Virus record (IMG/VR): IMGVR_UViG_3300025655_000012
Location: 1 to 37,851 of that record
Length of the DNA: 37,851 nt
Source: a virus
Direction: 5' to 3' (one strand)
The notes beneath the pieces were generated by a model. That model saw nothing but the letters and a program-made list of their open reading frames with translations. It was not told the DNA's origin and did no database searches. This document shows positions 22,767-29,115 of the stretch, in pieces. Every line of letters starts with the position of its first letter. Within the stretch, counting starts at the first letter, position 1. A program made the translations under genes and the position numbers.

Positions 22767-22795
22767 AGATTAAAGCTTGTTACTATGAAAGTCAA
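22767..22795 (-). promoter_or_regulatory. Leftward early promoter
   Basis: Minus strand TTGACT (22790-22795), 17 nt, TAATCT (22767-22772): near-consensus sigma-70 elements 44 nt ahead of the first recombination gene and directly after the terminator of the AP2/HNH gene. Confidence 0.7.
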
Positions 22796-22840
22796 TAGTT
22801 TAATTAAATAGATTTATTTATTGATTGTTGAATTTTAGGC

Positions 22841-22868
22841 AATAAAAAACCCGCAGATTAGCGGGTTT
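22841..22868 (-). terminator. Terminator after the AP2/HNH gene
   Basis: AAACCCGC pairs with GCGGGTTT over a 6-nt loop, then a run of T on the minus strand. It isolates the AP2/HNH gene from the downstream early operon. Confidence 0.88.
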
Positions 22869-22929
22869 AGTTTGCTTCGTATACGCTTCAGGATATTCAC
22901 AGCGTTTACTAAGCTTGCTCTTCATAGCC

Positions 22930-23529
22930 TCAGATTACATCGTAATTTAATAATGCAGATTTTAACGGCTCACTACAGTTCATAGCCACATCTTTTATAA
23001 TATTTCTTTTGAATAACAAATATGCATTATGAGCATCAGATTCTTTTGCAAAAGTACCTAGGTTAACTTTTTTCCCGTTAACCCTGCATGATGCTTTAAA
23101 CTTGTGTTCATTCTTTGAATATGAAACTCCAGTAGATGATGTACTTCTACCATGCTTTTTAAAAGTCAATAGTGAGTTTATACTTCTAGGAATAAAGCAG
23201 CATGTTTTACTTGAGTATACTTTATTTCCTTGGATTAATAAATCCTTATCAAGATCCATTCCGATCCACTGATGCTTTTCCATCCAATCTTTAAAAACAG
23301 AGAATGTTAACCATTCACTATCTACAGAGCAGCCTATATAAGATTTGTTTTTACTTTGAAATGATTTGCAGTAGCACCTTTTAATCATATCTGACCATTT
23401 AAGGTAAAAATTACATGTAACCCTTTTACCGTCAACGAACTTAGTTACATTGTAGTCAGCATCGTTAACACCAACTCCGTGAACCTTTTTTCTCATAGAA
23501 ATAGATGTTTTACTTGCTTTGGTATTCAT
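22930..23529 (-). CDS. AP2-domain / HNH-like selfish DNA-binding protein
   Basis: A 199-aa protein. The C-terminal half (TGVSYSKNEHKFKASCRVNG, KKVNLGTFAKESDAHNAYLL) is an AP2-type DNA-binding domain. The N-terminal half (KWSDMIKRCYC, DLDKDLLIQGNKVYSSKTCC, FIPRSINSLL) matches the part that precedes it in phage HNH-type homing endonucleases, though I do not see a clear catalytic HNH triad. Such genes are mobile and usually not needed by the phage. It stands alone, bounded by a terminator and the switch region. Its more AT-rich, Lys/Ser-rich composition differs from its neighbours. Confidence 0.75.
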   Translation of the reverse strand: MNTKASKTSISMRKKVHGVGVNDADYNVTKFVDGKRVTCNFYLKWSDMIKRCYCKSFQSKNKSYIGCSVDSEWLTFSVFKDWMEKHQWIGMDLDKDLLIQGNKVYSSKTCCFIPRSINSLLTFKKHGRSTSSTGVSYSKNEHKFKASCRVNGKKVNLGTFAKESDAHNAYLLFKRNIIKDVAMNCSEPLKSALLNYDVI

Positions 23530-24070
23530 AGTATACCTCGATTGACATAGATATTATTAGCTCACCAGTTAGGGCTATGAATCCTAATTTTCCCCCGCTA
23601 AAGGTAGGCGAGCTGTATTTTTCAAAGGCATATATTTCACAATATTTAGCTTTGGCGGGTGCTATCGGTTCCCCTCCGAGATAAATCACCTCCAGTTATG
23701 GATTAGACCATCAATGCAATACTGGCTTTGCCTCGCCTTTCAGCTTCCAAATAGACCAGCGACCATAAATCGGTCTGTATCACATTGTTAAGGTGTCTAT
23801 CCAATCTCAAGCACTCCGATCGGAAGTTTTTCAATTAAGCACAAATGCTAGTAAGCACCTTAACAATATAATAAACCGCATCTGCGGTAACTCGTAAGCA
23901 GTAGTCTTTCCTACCAGTCAAGATTTAAACACCACACTTAACAACAGTGCGAGTAACTAATTTAGTCTGCTTGTGTTGTTGTGTCAAACTTATTTTAATT
24001 TACCATATATATGGTTGCAATAAATAATCAATGGCATATAATAACAACTCAACCAACGGCAGGGACTAAA
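23530..24070. other. Non-coding switch region rich in inverted repeats
   Basis: This 541-nt stretch lies between the divergent leftward and rightward units and has no convincing gene. By eye it contains CCCGC/GCGGG plus TAAA/TTTA (23594-23659), AGACC/GGTCT (23753-23776), a perfect 12-bp pair ATTGTTAAGGTG/CACCTTAACAAT (23784-23795 and 23856-23867), the palindrome TCCGATCGGA (23815-23824), ACCGCA/TGCGGT (23875-23888), ACAACA/TGTTGT (23941-23979), and ACCATATATATGGT (24002-24015). AAGCAC occurs three times inside or beside the 12-bp pair. It may be an operator or origin region, or encode a structured RNA. Confidence 0.6.
24002..24042 (+). promoter_or_regulatory. Rightward early promoter with palindromic operator
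   Basis: TTGCAA (24015-24020), 16 nt, perfect TATAAT (24037-24042). The 14-bp palindrome ACCATATATATGGT (24002-24015) ends on the first base of the -35. Transcription would start near 24049, ahead of the ATG at 24071. Confidence 0.7.
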
Positions 24071-24301
24071 ATGAACACTCAGCAATTAGATGTAATGAAG
24101 TTAAGAATAACGCCAGGATATAAGCTGGTTATGATCGCAATGATTGAGCATCCTGATATGAATAGAGAACAGCTATCTTCATTCTTAAACATGGATAAGA
24201 CTCAGTTAAGCACTACAACAAAGAAGCTTTCAGAGTCAGGCTTAATATCTATGGTAAGGAATGATATTACCGGCCACCGCTCTTACAAAGTTTTGGTATA
24301 A
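24071..24301 (+). CDS. Small winged-helix DNA-binding protein
   Basis: A 76-aa protein with a helix-turn-helix (MNREQLSSFLNMDKTQLSTT, TKKLSESGLI) and a short wing (MVRNDITGHRSYKVLV), the MarR/ArsR-like layout. It is the first product of the rightward operon, so it probably regulates the early promoters or assists initiation. ATG 24071 was chosen because AGGG lies just before it and the promoter lies downstream of the alternative ATG at 24011. Confidence 0.7.
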   Translation: MNTQQLDVMKLRITPGYKLVMIAMIEHPDMNREQLSSFLNMDKTQLSTTTKKLSESGLISMVRNDITGHRSYKVLV

Positions 24302-24324
24302 AAAAGCCTAGCGGCTAACTAGGC
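24300..24324 (-). terminator. Hairpin between the winged-helix and initiator genes
   Basis: GCCTAG (24306-24311) pairs with CTAGGC (24319-24324). On the minus strand it is followed by six T, so as a terminator it faces leftward, although no minus-strand gene is here. On the plus strand it may act as an attenuator or mRNA end before the initiator gene. Confidence 0.5.
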
Positions 24325-24356
24325 AATTTAAACACATCTCGGAGGTCATTATAACA

Positions 24357-25109
24357 ATGCATTATTACTCTTTCAATATAGGCGACTACGCTAGCCACAC
24401 TAGCAGGCTATCGCCAATGGAAGATCTAGCTTATAGAAGATTATTGGACTTATATTATCTTAGCGAACAGCCTTTAACTGGCTGTATTGATGATGTAGCT
24501 CGTGAGATAGGTCTTGCAGAATACAAGCAATCTGTTGAGTACGTTTTAACAAAGTTTTTTACACTTGATGAAAATGTTTTTAGACAAAAAAGAATTGATT
24601 TGGAAATTAAAAAATACAAATCTAACTCTAAAAATAAAAGCAAGGCTGGCAAGGCATCGGCAAAAGCTAGGCAGGCCAAGGCTTCTGGCGATGCAACAGG
24701 TGTTGAACAGGTGTTGAACACATCACCAACAGATGAGCAACTAAACAATAACCATAAACCATTAACCATTAACCAAGAACCATTAACCAATTTAAAAGAT
24801 AAAGATAGCACTCCCGCTATCGCAGTCGATTATTCTGCTTTGCAAATGACAGATGATGAACTTAAGGAGTTAAAGCGAATCAGAAAGAAATGCAAAGGCG
24901 GCGCATTAACCCAAAGAGTGATCAACGGTCTTGCAAAGGAATTTAATACCGCAGTTGGAATTGGTTACTCATACGATGAAATTTTAACTGAATGGGAAAC
25001 TAGAGGCTGGAAGTCTTTTAAATCTGAATGGATGAAACCAAAGCAGTCTAATAATGGATTGTCTGCACTAACGCAGAAGAACATACAAAACACTCAAGGG
25101 GATTGGTAA
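24357..25109 (+). CDS. Replication initiator-like protein, DUF1376 (YdaU/O-like)
   Basis: A 250-aa protein. The N-terminal domain (HYYSFNIGDYASHTSRLSPM, EDLAYRRLLDLYYLSEQPL) is a DUF1376 winged-helix domain, seen in phage O-type initiators. A low-complexity linker at about 90-150 contains NHKPLTINQEPLTN, encoded by six tandem 7-bp repeats that are likely the origin. The C-terminal part (RVINGLAKEFNTAVGIGYSY, WETRGWKSFKSEWM) is typical of such proteins. It would bind the iterons and, with the next gene product, load the host helicase. GGAGG lies 11 nt upstream. Confidence 0.8.
   Translation: MHYYSFNIGDYASHTSRLSPMEDLAYRRLLDLYYLSEQPLTGCIDDVAREIGLAEYKQSVEYVLTKFFTLDENVFRQKRIDLEIKKYKSNSKNKSKAGKASAKARQAKASGDATGVEQVLNTSPTDEQLNNNHKPLTINQEPLTNLKDKDSTPAIAVDYSALQMTDDELKELKRIRKKCKGGALTQRVINGLAKEFNTAVGIGYSYDEILTEWETRGWKSFKSEWMKPKQSNNGLSALTQKNIQNTQGDW
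24751..24792 (+). repeat. Tandem 7-bp iterons, candidate replication origin
   Basis: Six consecutive heptamers: ACCATAA, ACCATTA, ACCATTA, ACCAAGA, ACCATTA, ACCAATT. They lie inside the initiator-like gene and are followed by an A/T-rich stretch (tttaaaagataaagatag), the same plan as lambda ori inside gene O. Confidence 0.7.
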
Positions 25110-25666
25110 TGATTGAATCTGATAAAATTGCATTCCGTGAAATGATGATGGGAGTTGGCGAGCTGTACAGTAAGGACATCACCAAGCCTCTACTGCAAAT
25201 CTATTTTGGATCACTGGTTAACTTTTCTCTTGAGCAGGTATCGAATGGCGTTAGCAAGCATGCAGGCGATCCGAAGCACGGAACCTTCATGCCAAAGCCT
25301 GCGGATATTATTCGCCAGATTGAAGCTGATAAGCCATCTACTGAATCACGAGCTGAACTTGCATGGATGACTATCGAAAAGAAAATGAGTTCAGTAGGTG
25401 CTTACGGGTCGCTTAAACTGGATGACCTTCAAGCATTAGCTGCAGCGCAATCGTTAGGCTCATGGCGCGACCTTTGTCACACGGACACAGACAAGCTTCA
25501 ATGGAAGCGCAAAGAGTTCATAGAGGCTTATAAGAACTTTGAGAATACACCTCTTGAAGCATTGCCAAGCCATCTTGCAGGTATGATAGAAATGGATCGC
25601 AGCAAGAAAGACAGTAAGCCAACATTCATGAGCGACTTAGTTAATAAAATAGGCGTTAATAAATAA
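25109..25666 (+). CDS. Helicase loader-like replication protein (P-like position)
   Basis: A 185-aa protein starting MIESDKIAFREMMMGVGELY. The first 75 residues (LLQIYFGSLVNFSLEQVSNG, KHAGDPKHGTFMPKPADIIR) match the N-terminal signature of phage replication proteins that follow O/DUF1376 genes. The rest is helical. It likely recruits or loads the host DnaB helicase at the iterons. ATG 25109 overlaps the initiator stop (TAATG) with AAGGGG upstream, a coupled O-P pair. Confidence 0.75.
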   Translation: MIESDKIAFREMMMGVGELYSKDITKPLLQIYFGSLVNFSLEQVSNGVSKHAGDPKHGTFMPKPADIIRQIEADKPSTESRAELAWMTIEKKMSSVGAYGSLKLDDLQALAAAQSLGSWRDLCHTDTDKLQWKRKEFIEAYKNFENTPLEALPSHLAGMIEMDRSKKDSKPTFMSDLVNKIGVNK

Positions 25667-25833
25667 TGGCAGACGTTAACGGTTTTAAAATGGACGACAT
25701 AATCGATGTTATTTCAGATAGCCTAGTTAAGATTGATGTTGAAGAAATGTTTGTTTTAATGAAATCAGTCTCACCTGTAAAAGGTCAGCGACCAAAGATT
25801 GAGTTGATGGATTTATTAAGTGGTAACTGGTAG
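25666..25833 (+). CDS. Small acidic hypothetical protein (55 aa)
   Basis: MADVNGFKMDDIIDVISDSL then VEEMFVLMKSVSPVKGQRPK and ELMDLLSGNW. The ATG overlaps the preceding stop (TAATG), so it is probably cotranslated with the loader-like gene. Acidic and helical; function unknown. Confidence 0.55.
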   Translation: MADVNGFKMDDIIDVISDSLVKIDVEEMFVLMKSVSPVKGQRPKIELMDLLSGNW

Positions 25834-25855
25834 CAATAAAATAGGAAATAGAATA

Positions 25856-26431
25856 ATGAACAATAAAAAATATCAAGTAATTTATGCCGATCCTCCATGG
25901 TCATTCAATAGCAAGAAAACAGGGGGATCAATGAAGTCTGGCGCCGCAGCTCAATACGACACTATGAGCATTGAAGACTTAAAAGCTATGCCCGTTTCTG
26001 GAATAACCGCTGACGATGCAATATTGATCATGTGGTATGTTGGAAGCCAGCCGCAGGAAGCTCTAGACCTAGCTAAGGCTTGGGGGTTTAAAGTTAAAAA
26101 TATGAATGGGTTTGTTTGGGGCAAGCTAACAGTTAAATTGTTAAAGTTTTTTGGTATGGGCTTTTACACAAGAGCGGGAACTGAGTCGGCGCTTATAGCT
26201 ATCAAAGGCAAGGCTGGCAACATCATTATTAATCATAGCGTTCGGGCATACCGCGAGGCGGTAGTAAGTAAGCACTCTAAAAAGCCAGTCGAGTTCCGCG
26301 ATGACATAGTAAAAATGTGCGGGGACGTTAGCAGGCTTGAAATGTTTGCAAGGGAATCATCTGCTGGTTGGGATGTGTTCGGGAATGAAGTTGATAACAG
26401 TATTTTGATCGGCGGTAAAGATGAAGATTAA
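25856..26431 (+). CDS. MT-A70-family DNA N6-adenine methyltransferase
   Basis: A 191-aa enzyme. The catalytic ADPPW is at residues 11-15, followed by the MT-A70 pattern: TMSIEDLKAMPV, AILIMWYVG, WGFKVKNMNGFVWGK, GFYTRAGTESALIAIKGK, HSKKPVEFRDDIV and EMFARESSAGWDVFGNEV. Phage members are thought to methylate adenine in DNA, protecting it or altering regulation. It is the second methyltransferase of this phage, the other being the late beta-class enzyme. ATG 25856 with AGGA was preferred over an earlier GTG. The last codons overlap the next gene. Confidence 0.92.
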   Translation: MNNKKYQVIYADPPWSFNSKKTGGSMKSGAAAQYDTMSIEDLKAMPVSGITADDAILIMWYVGSQPQEALDLAKAWGFKVKNMNGFVWGKLTVKLLKFFGMGFYTRAGTESALIAIKGKAGNIIINHSVRAYREAVVSKHSKKPVEFRDDIVKMCGDVSRLEMFARESSAGWDVFGNEVDNSILIGGKDED

Positions 26432-26708
26432 ACAACAGGCAGAGATAGCGCTATTGGCCGATCCATTTGCTAAAACGTTTATCTGTGAAACGGTATGCTC
26501 TAGAAGTGGGTGTGATTGCTATGTGCGCAGAACATCAGGAAGCTTTGATTGCCAGGAGTGCAGCAAGAAGCGTTCTGCGGCTAGAAGATTAAATAAACCA
26601 GGAGAGGCAAAGAAAGATAACAAGTCTTGGTATGCAGCAAATAAGGAATACGTAAGGCAATATAATAAAGCAAGGTATCTGCGGAGAAAAGAACGTGAAG
26701 CAATTTGA
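26421..26708 (+). CDS. Small cysteine-rich, zinc-finger-type protein (95 aa)
   Basis: The N-terminal half holds cysteines at CETVCSRSGCDCYV and DCQEC, suggesting one or two zinc sites. The second half is very basic and aromatic (SWYAANKEYVRQYNKARYLR). Such proteins occur in nin-like regions and might bind nucleic acid. It overlaps the methyltransferase by 11 nt and the NinB-like gene by 14 nt. Confidence 0.6.
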   Translation: MKIKQQAEIALLADPFAKTFICETVCSRSGCDCYVRRTSGSFDCQECSKKRSAARRLNKPGEAKKDNKSWYAANKEYVRQYNKARYLRRKEREAI

Positions 26709-27126
26709 CGTAAAGCTTTCTAACCTTCATCAAGTGCTTTCGTCGTTAAAGCAATTTGTACGGCCAAATGAGCGTTATATTTTAACGCTAAAACCATGGG
26801 CTAAAAGAACGTTAACGGCTAATGCTCAGGCCCATGTATGGATTAAACAGATAAGCGAGCATACCGGTGAGAATATCAAGACTGTTGAAGCTCGCTGTAA
26901 ACGTGACCACGGCTTACCAATCGCTCTAAGTGGCGAAAACGGTGCAATGCTCTCATGGATGCTAGCTAGATGTAGATTTGAGCAGCTAAGCGACTCTCAG
27001 CAGCTTAAGCTTATTTCGGCAATGGAAATTACCAGGAACTTTACAACAAAGGAGCATAACGATTACCGAGATTCAATACAGCAGTTTTGGAATGACCAAG
27101 GATTGCCACTTCAGTATAAAGATTAA
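26695..27126 (+). CDS. NinB-like recombination protein (tentative)
   Basis: A 143-aa protein. Residues 28-70 (ILTLKPWAKRTLTANAQAHV, WIKQISEHTG, VEARCKRDHGLPI) and the ending AYRD-like EHNDYRDSIQQFWNDQGLPL have the shape of the NinB/Orf family (lambda Orf is 146 aa), which loads recombinases on single strands. Location in a nin-like segment with NinG supports this. The match is partial and I would not exclude a separate phage-specific family. GTG start 26695 with CGGAG upstream. Confidence 0.5.
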   Translation: MKQFDVKLSNLHQVLSSLKQFVRPNERYILTLKPWAKRTLTANAQAHVWIKQISEHTGENIKTVEARCKRDHGLPIALSGENGAMLSWMLARCRFEQLSDSQQLKLISAMEITRNFTTKEHNDYRDSIQQFWNDQGLPLQYKD

Positions 27127-27128
27127 CA

Positions 27129-27260
27129 ATGTACTTGCATAATTTAATGTCATGCAATAAGATTAATTTGTCTCTAGAAGTGGAATTCAAAAGACTATGG
27201 GCCGAAAGCTTGAAGATTAAGAGAAAGATTTTAAACCCTGATAGCGGCGCCTCTCTCTAG
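27129..27260 (+). CDS. Possible small protein (43 aa) overlapping a terminator
   Basis: MYLHNLMSCNKINLSLEVEF and so on, ending NPDSGASL. It follows the NinB-like gene by 2 nt but has no good ribosome binding site, and its last codons form the left arm of the hairpin at 27234-27284. It may be translated by coupling or be fortuitous. Confidence 0.3.
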   Translation: MYLHNLMSCNKINLSLEVEFKRLWAESLKIKRKILNPDSGASL

Positions 27261-27292
27261 GCCAATTCCAACGCTATCGGGGTTTTCTTATT
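27234..27292 (+). terminator. Long-stem terminator before the PAPS-reductase-like gene
   Basis: AACCCTGATAGCG (27234-27246) pairs with CGCTATCGGGGTT (27272-27284), 13 bp with one T-G pair, followed by TTCTTATTTT. It splits the rightward operon; the following gene starts 20 nt after the stem. Readthrough or a local promoter would be needed downstream. Confidence 0.75.
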
Positions 27293-27303
27293 TTGGAGGT
27301 TTT

Positions 27304-28305
27304 ATGAAAAAAGTAGTTAGCGATAGCGGAGGAAGGTCTAGCAAGTACCTGTCAAAGATAATGCCTGATTTGTTTGGCGTTAATAATGTTGATTTCGTAT
27401 TTATGGATACTGGAGCTGAACACGAATTAACATACCAATTTATTAGAGAGTGCAACGACCACTTCAACCTAAACCTTGTATGCTTGCGTGGTGACTTTTC
27501 ACTACCAATTGGTAAAGGTGTTGGCTACAACGTTGTTGACATAAATGATATTGGTCCAGACCTAAAGCCTTACGAAGAAATGATGGCTAAGTATGGAGTT
27601 CCTTATACTGGCGGCATGTTTTGCACTGACAGAATGAAGCTAAAGCCTTACAAAAAGTACTGCGATGATAAATACGGTAAAGGCAAATATGAAACGTGGT
27701 TAGGAATTCGATTTGACGAACCAAAGCGTCTTGTTGGTGATAACCCAAAGTATCCATTGAAATCAGCATATAAGCAGCTATCAAATGATGGGCTTAATGA
27801 TGAAGAAATAAGCCTTTTGTATGTAAATTCTAGAAAAGACATTAATGAAATAAACCAGTGGGAAATAAGCGATCTATCAAAAGAACTGCTTGCAAAAAGA
27901 ATTACTTATTTAGATAAAGAAAATCTGCACTACTTGGCTGAGGTTTGTGAGCTTGAAAAGAAAGATATAATTAGCTACTGGTCAAAAATGCCATTCGATT
28001 TACTTATTGATGAGTGGAGCGGCAATTGTGAATACTGCCCTAAAAAGTCAAGCTTAAAGCTAGCGGCATCAAAAATTGATTCCCCAAAGTCTTACGTCAA
28101 GTTTGTATGCGCGCTGCATTCGGATTCAGTTCGCGTAGATGATAAAACAGGCCATTGGTCTAAAATGTATCGCGGCAATCAATCGCTTGAGCAGTTAATA
28201 GCAACGTTCGACGGCTCAACTGGCGATGAAATTAAAGCTCGTATGCGAGGAGCTAAACATCTTGATACAGGAAGCTGCTCAGAGTCGTGCGAAGTCTTTA
28301 GTTAG
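27304..28305 (+). CDS. PAPS-reductase / ATP-pyrophosphatase family protein
   Basis: A 333-aa protein of the adenine nucleotide alpha-hydrolase fold. The PP-loop is SGGRSS (8-13), with FMDTGAEH (33-40), a CTDRMKLKP block (Cys107) and LGIRFDEPKRL (133-143), all landmarks of phage PAPS-reductase-like proteins. Cys242 and Cys245 (GNCEYCPKK) with Cys107 might hold an iron-sulfur cluster, as in DndC. The insert at about 155-230 is helical. The reaction is unknown; sulfur transfer to DNA or RNA, or nucleotide activation, are the possibilities. GGAGG lies before the ATG. Confidence 0.8.
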   Translation: MKKVVSDSGGRSSKYLSKIMPDLFGVNNVDFVFMDTGAEHELTYQFIRECNDHFNLNLVCLRGDFSLPIGKGVGYNVVDINDIGPDLKPYEEMMAKYGVPYTGGMFCTDRMKLKPYKKYCDDKYGKGKYETWLGIRFDEPKRLVGDNPKYPLKSAYKQLSNDGLNDEEISLLYVNSRKDINEINQWEISDLSKELLAKRITYLDKENLHYLAEVCELEKKDIISYWSKMPFDLLIDEWSGNCEYCPKKSSLKLAASKIDSPKSYVKFVCALHSDSVRVDDKTGHWSKMYRGNQSLEQLIATFDGSTGDEIKARMRGAKHLDTGSCSESCEVFS

Positions 28306-28320
28306 TTAATGTTTTATTGC

Positions 28321-28362
28321 TTGCAATGGGGACGCTTTAAAGTTAAGGTATCCCCACTGCAA
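28321..28362 (+). promoter_or_regulatory. Long hairpin upstream of RHH paralogue 3
   Basis: TTGCA-A-TGGGGA (28321-28332) pairs with TCCCCA-C-TGCAA (28351-28362), 11 pairs with one mismatch over an 18-nt loop, and no T tract after it. It lies between the PAPS-reductase-like gene and the third RHH gene. It could be an mRNA processing site or operator. Confidence 0.45.
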
Positions 28363-28381
28363 TTAATTAATAGGATTTACA

Positions 28382-28531
28382 ATGCCAATATTAGCCAAGC
28401 AACCTGTAAGTGAAACCGCTTTAAAATGGATTATCAGCGAAGCAAAACGTTTGAATTGCTCAAGAGCTGAAATCGTTCGCCGCTTACTTGATGTTGAATC
28501 AAGCAAGGTAACTAAGTGCGGCAGCAAGTAA
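28382..28531 (+). CDS. Arc-like ribbon-helix-helix protein, paralogue 3
   Basis: A 49-aa protein, MPILAKQPVS and RLNCSRAEIVRRLLD, gap-free alignable with the minus-strand paralogues at 5837-5968 and 15592-15759 over the first 37 residues. Predicted strand at 3-9, helix A at 11-24, helix B at 27-38; the tail carries a cysteine (VTKCGSK). AGGA lies 6 nt before the ATG. Its stop overlaps the ATG of a PapB-like regulator, making a two-regulator pair. DNA binding is inferred from the RHH pattern. Confidence 0.75.
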   Translation: MPILAKQPVSETALKWIISEAKRLNCSRAEIVRRLLDVESSKVTKCGSK

Positions 28532-28761
28532 TGAAATATCTATTTGCCTCACAGTCTAGTGTTAACGATGTTTTCTGGTTAATCGAGCTTACAAAGATTG
28601 ATGACCCTTATGTTGTTAATGCGCTTATCGACCACTTAGTAAAAGGATGGCAGGCATCAATGGCAGCTAGAAAAAACGGCCTTGACCAATCAAACTTTAA
28701 CAAGAGTTTAGCGCGACTTGAGCAAATAGAAGCTCATTACCAAAAGCGTAATAATGGTTAG
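28531..28761 (+). CDS. PapB-like helix-turn-helix regulator
   Basis: A 76-aa protein. VFWLIELTKIDDPYVVNALI, DHLVKGWQASMAARKNGL and SNFNKSLARLEQIEAHY resemble PapB/FocB-type regulators (PapB: LLIELSSIHSEKIINALRDY, LVMGHSRKEVC, GYFSTTLGRL). PapB proteins bind AT-rich sites cooperatively. The gene is translationally coupled to RHH paralogue 3 (TAATG), so the two may act on the same target. The longer frame from 28516 overlaps the RHH gene and is less likely. Confidence 0.7.
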   Translation: MKYLFASQSSVNDVFWLIELTKIDDPYVVNALIDHLVKGWQASMAARKNGLDQSNFNKSLARLEQIEAHYQKRNNG

Positions 28762-28803
28762 ATAAAATACCTTTTAAAAATAAACAAATGTTAAGGATTG
28801 TTT

Positions 28804-29115
28804 ATGACTAACATTATAGAATTTATAAAGTCTGATAGAGAAAGTCAGTTTTATTTATCTGGTGATAAAGTAGAAGATTATGCATGTAGGCATCAAAGTG
28901 TAAAATTAAATGAGTTAAAGAGAGTTATTGAATGCAAAAAATGCGGTCAAGTAATAGAGCCTTTTGATTTTATTTATAAAATAGCATCAAAAGAAGTGAC
29001 ACTTAAAAATGACTCAAAAATTTATAAGCTCGAAATATTGGAATTGAAAAAAGAAATTGAAATTCTTTCAAAGAAAAAAGAAAGCTTAAAGCGTTCAATA
29101 AAGAGGCTTTTATGA
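28804..29115 (+). CDS. Small zinc-binding coiled-coil protein (103 aa)
   Basis: The N-terminal part includes YACRHQSVKLNELKRVIECK and KCGQVIEPFD, a C-x-H plus CxxC arrangement like a phage zinc ribbon. The last 40 residues form a Lys/Glu coiled coil (LEILELKKEIEILSKKKESL). AAGGA precedes ATG 28804, and the end overlaps ninG (ATGA). The role is unknown; association with NinG is suggested by the overlap. Confidence 0.65.
   Translation: MTNIIEFIKSDRESQFYLSGDKVEDYACRHQSVKLNELKRVIECKKCGQVIEPFDFIYKIASKEVTLKNDSKIYKLEILELKKEIEILSKKKESLKRSIKRLL

Noticed and set aside
23510-23689. Minus-strand open frame of 59 codons from GTG 23689 overlapping the start of the AP2/HNH gene.
   Set aside because: No proper ribosome binding site for the GTG, no recognisable motif, and it crosses several inverted repeats; treated as part of the non-coding region.
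16481-28325. A 14-base identical string, TTTTATTGCTTGCA, at 16481-16494 (minus) and 28312-28325 (plus), each upstream of a unit with an RHH gene.
   Set aside because: Repeats of this length are expected by chance in an AT-rich genome of this size, and the first half is only terminator T tract. Not used as operator evidence.
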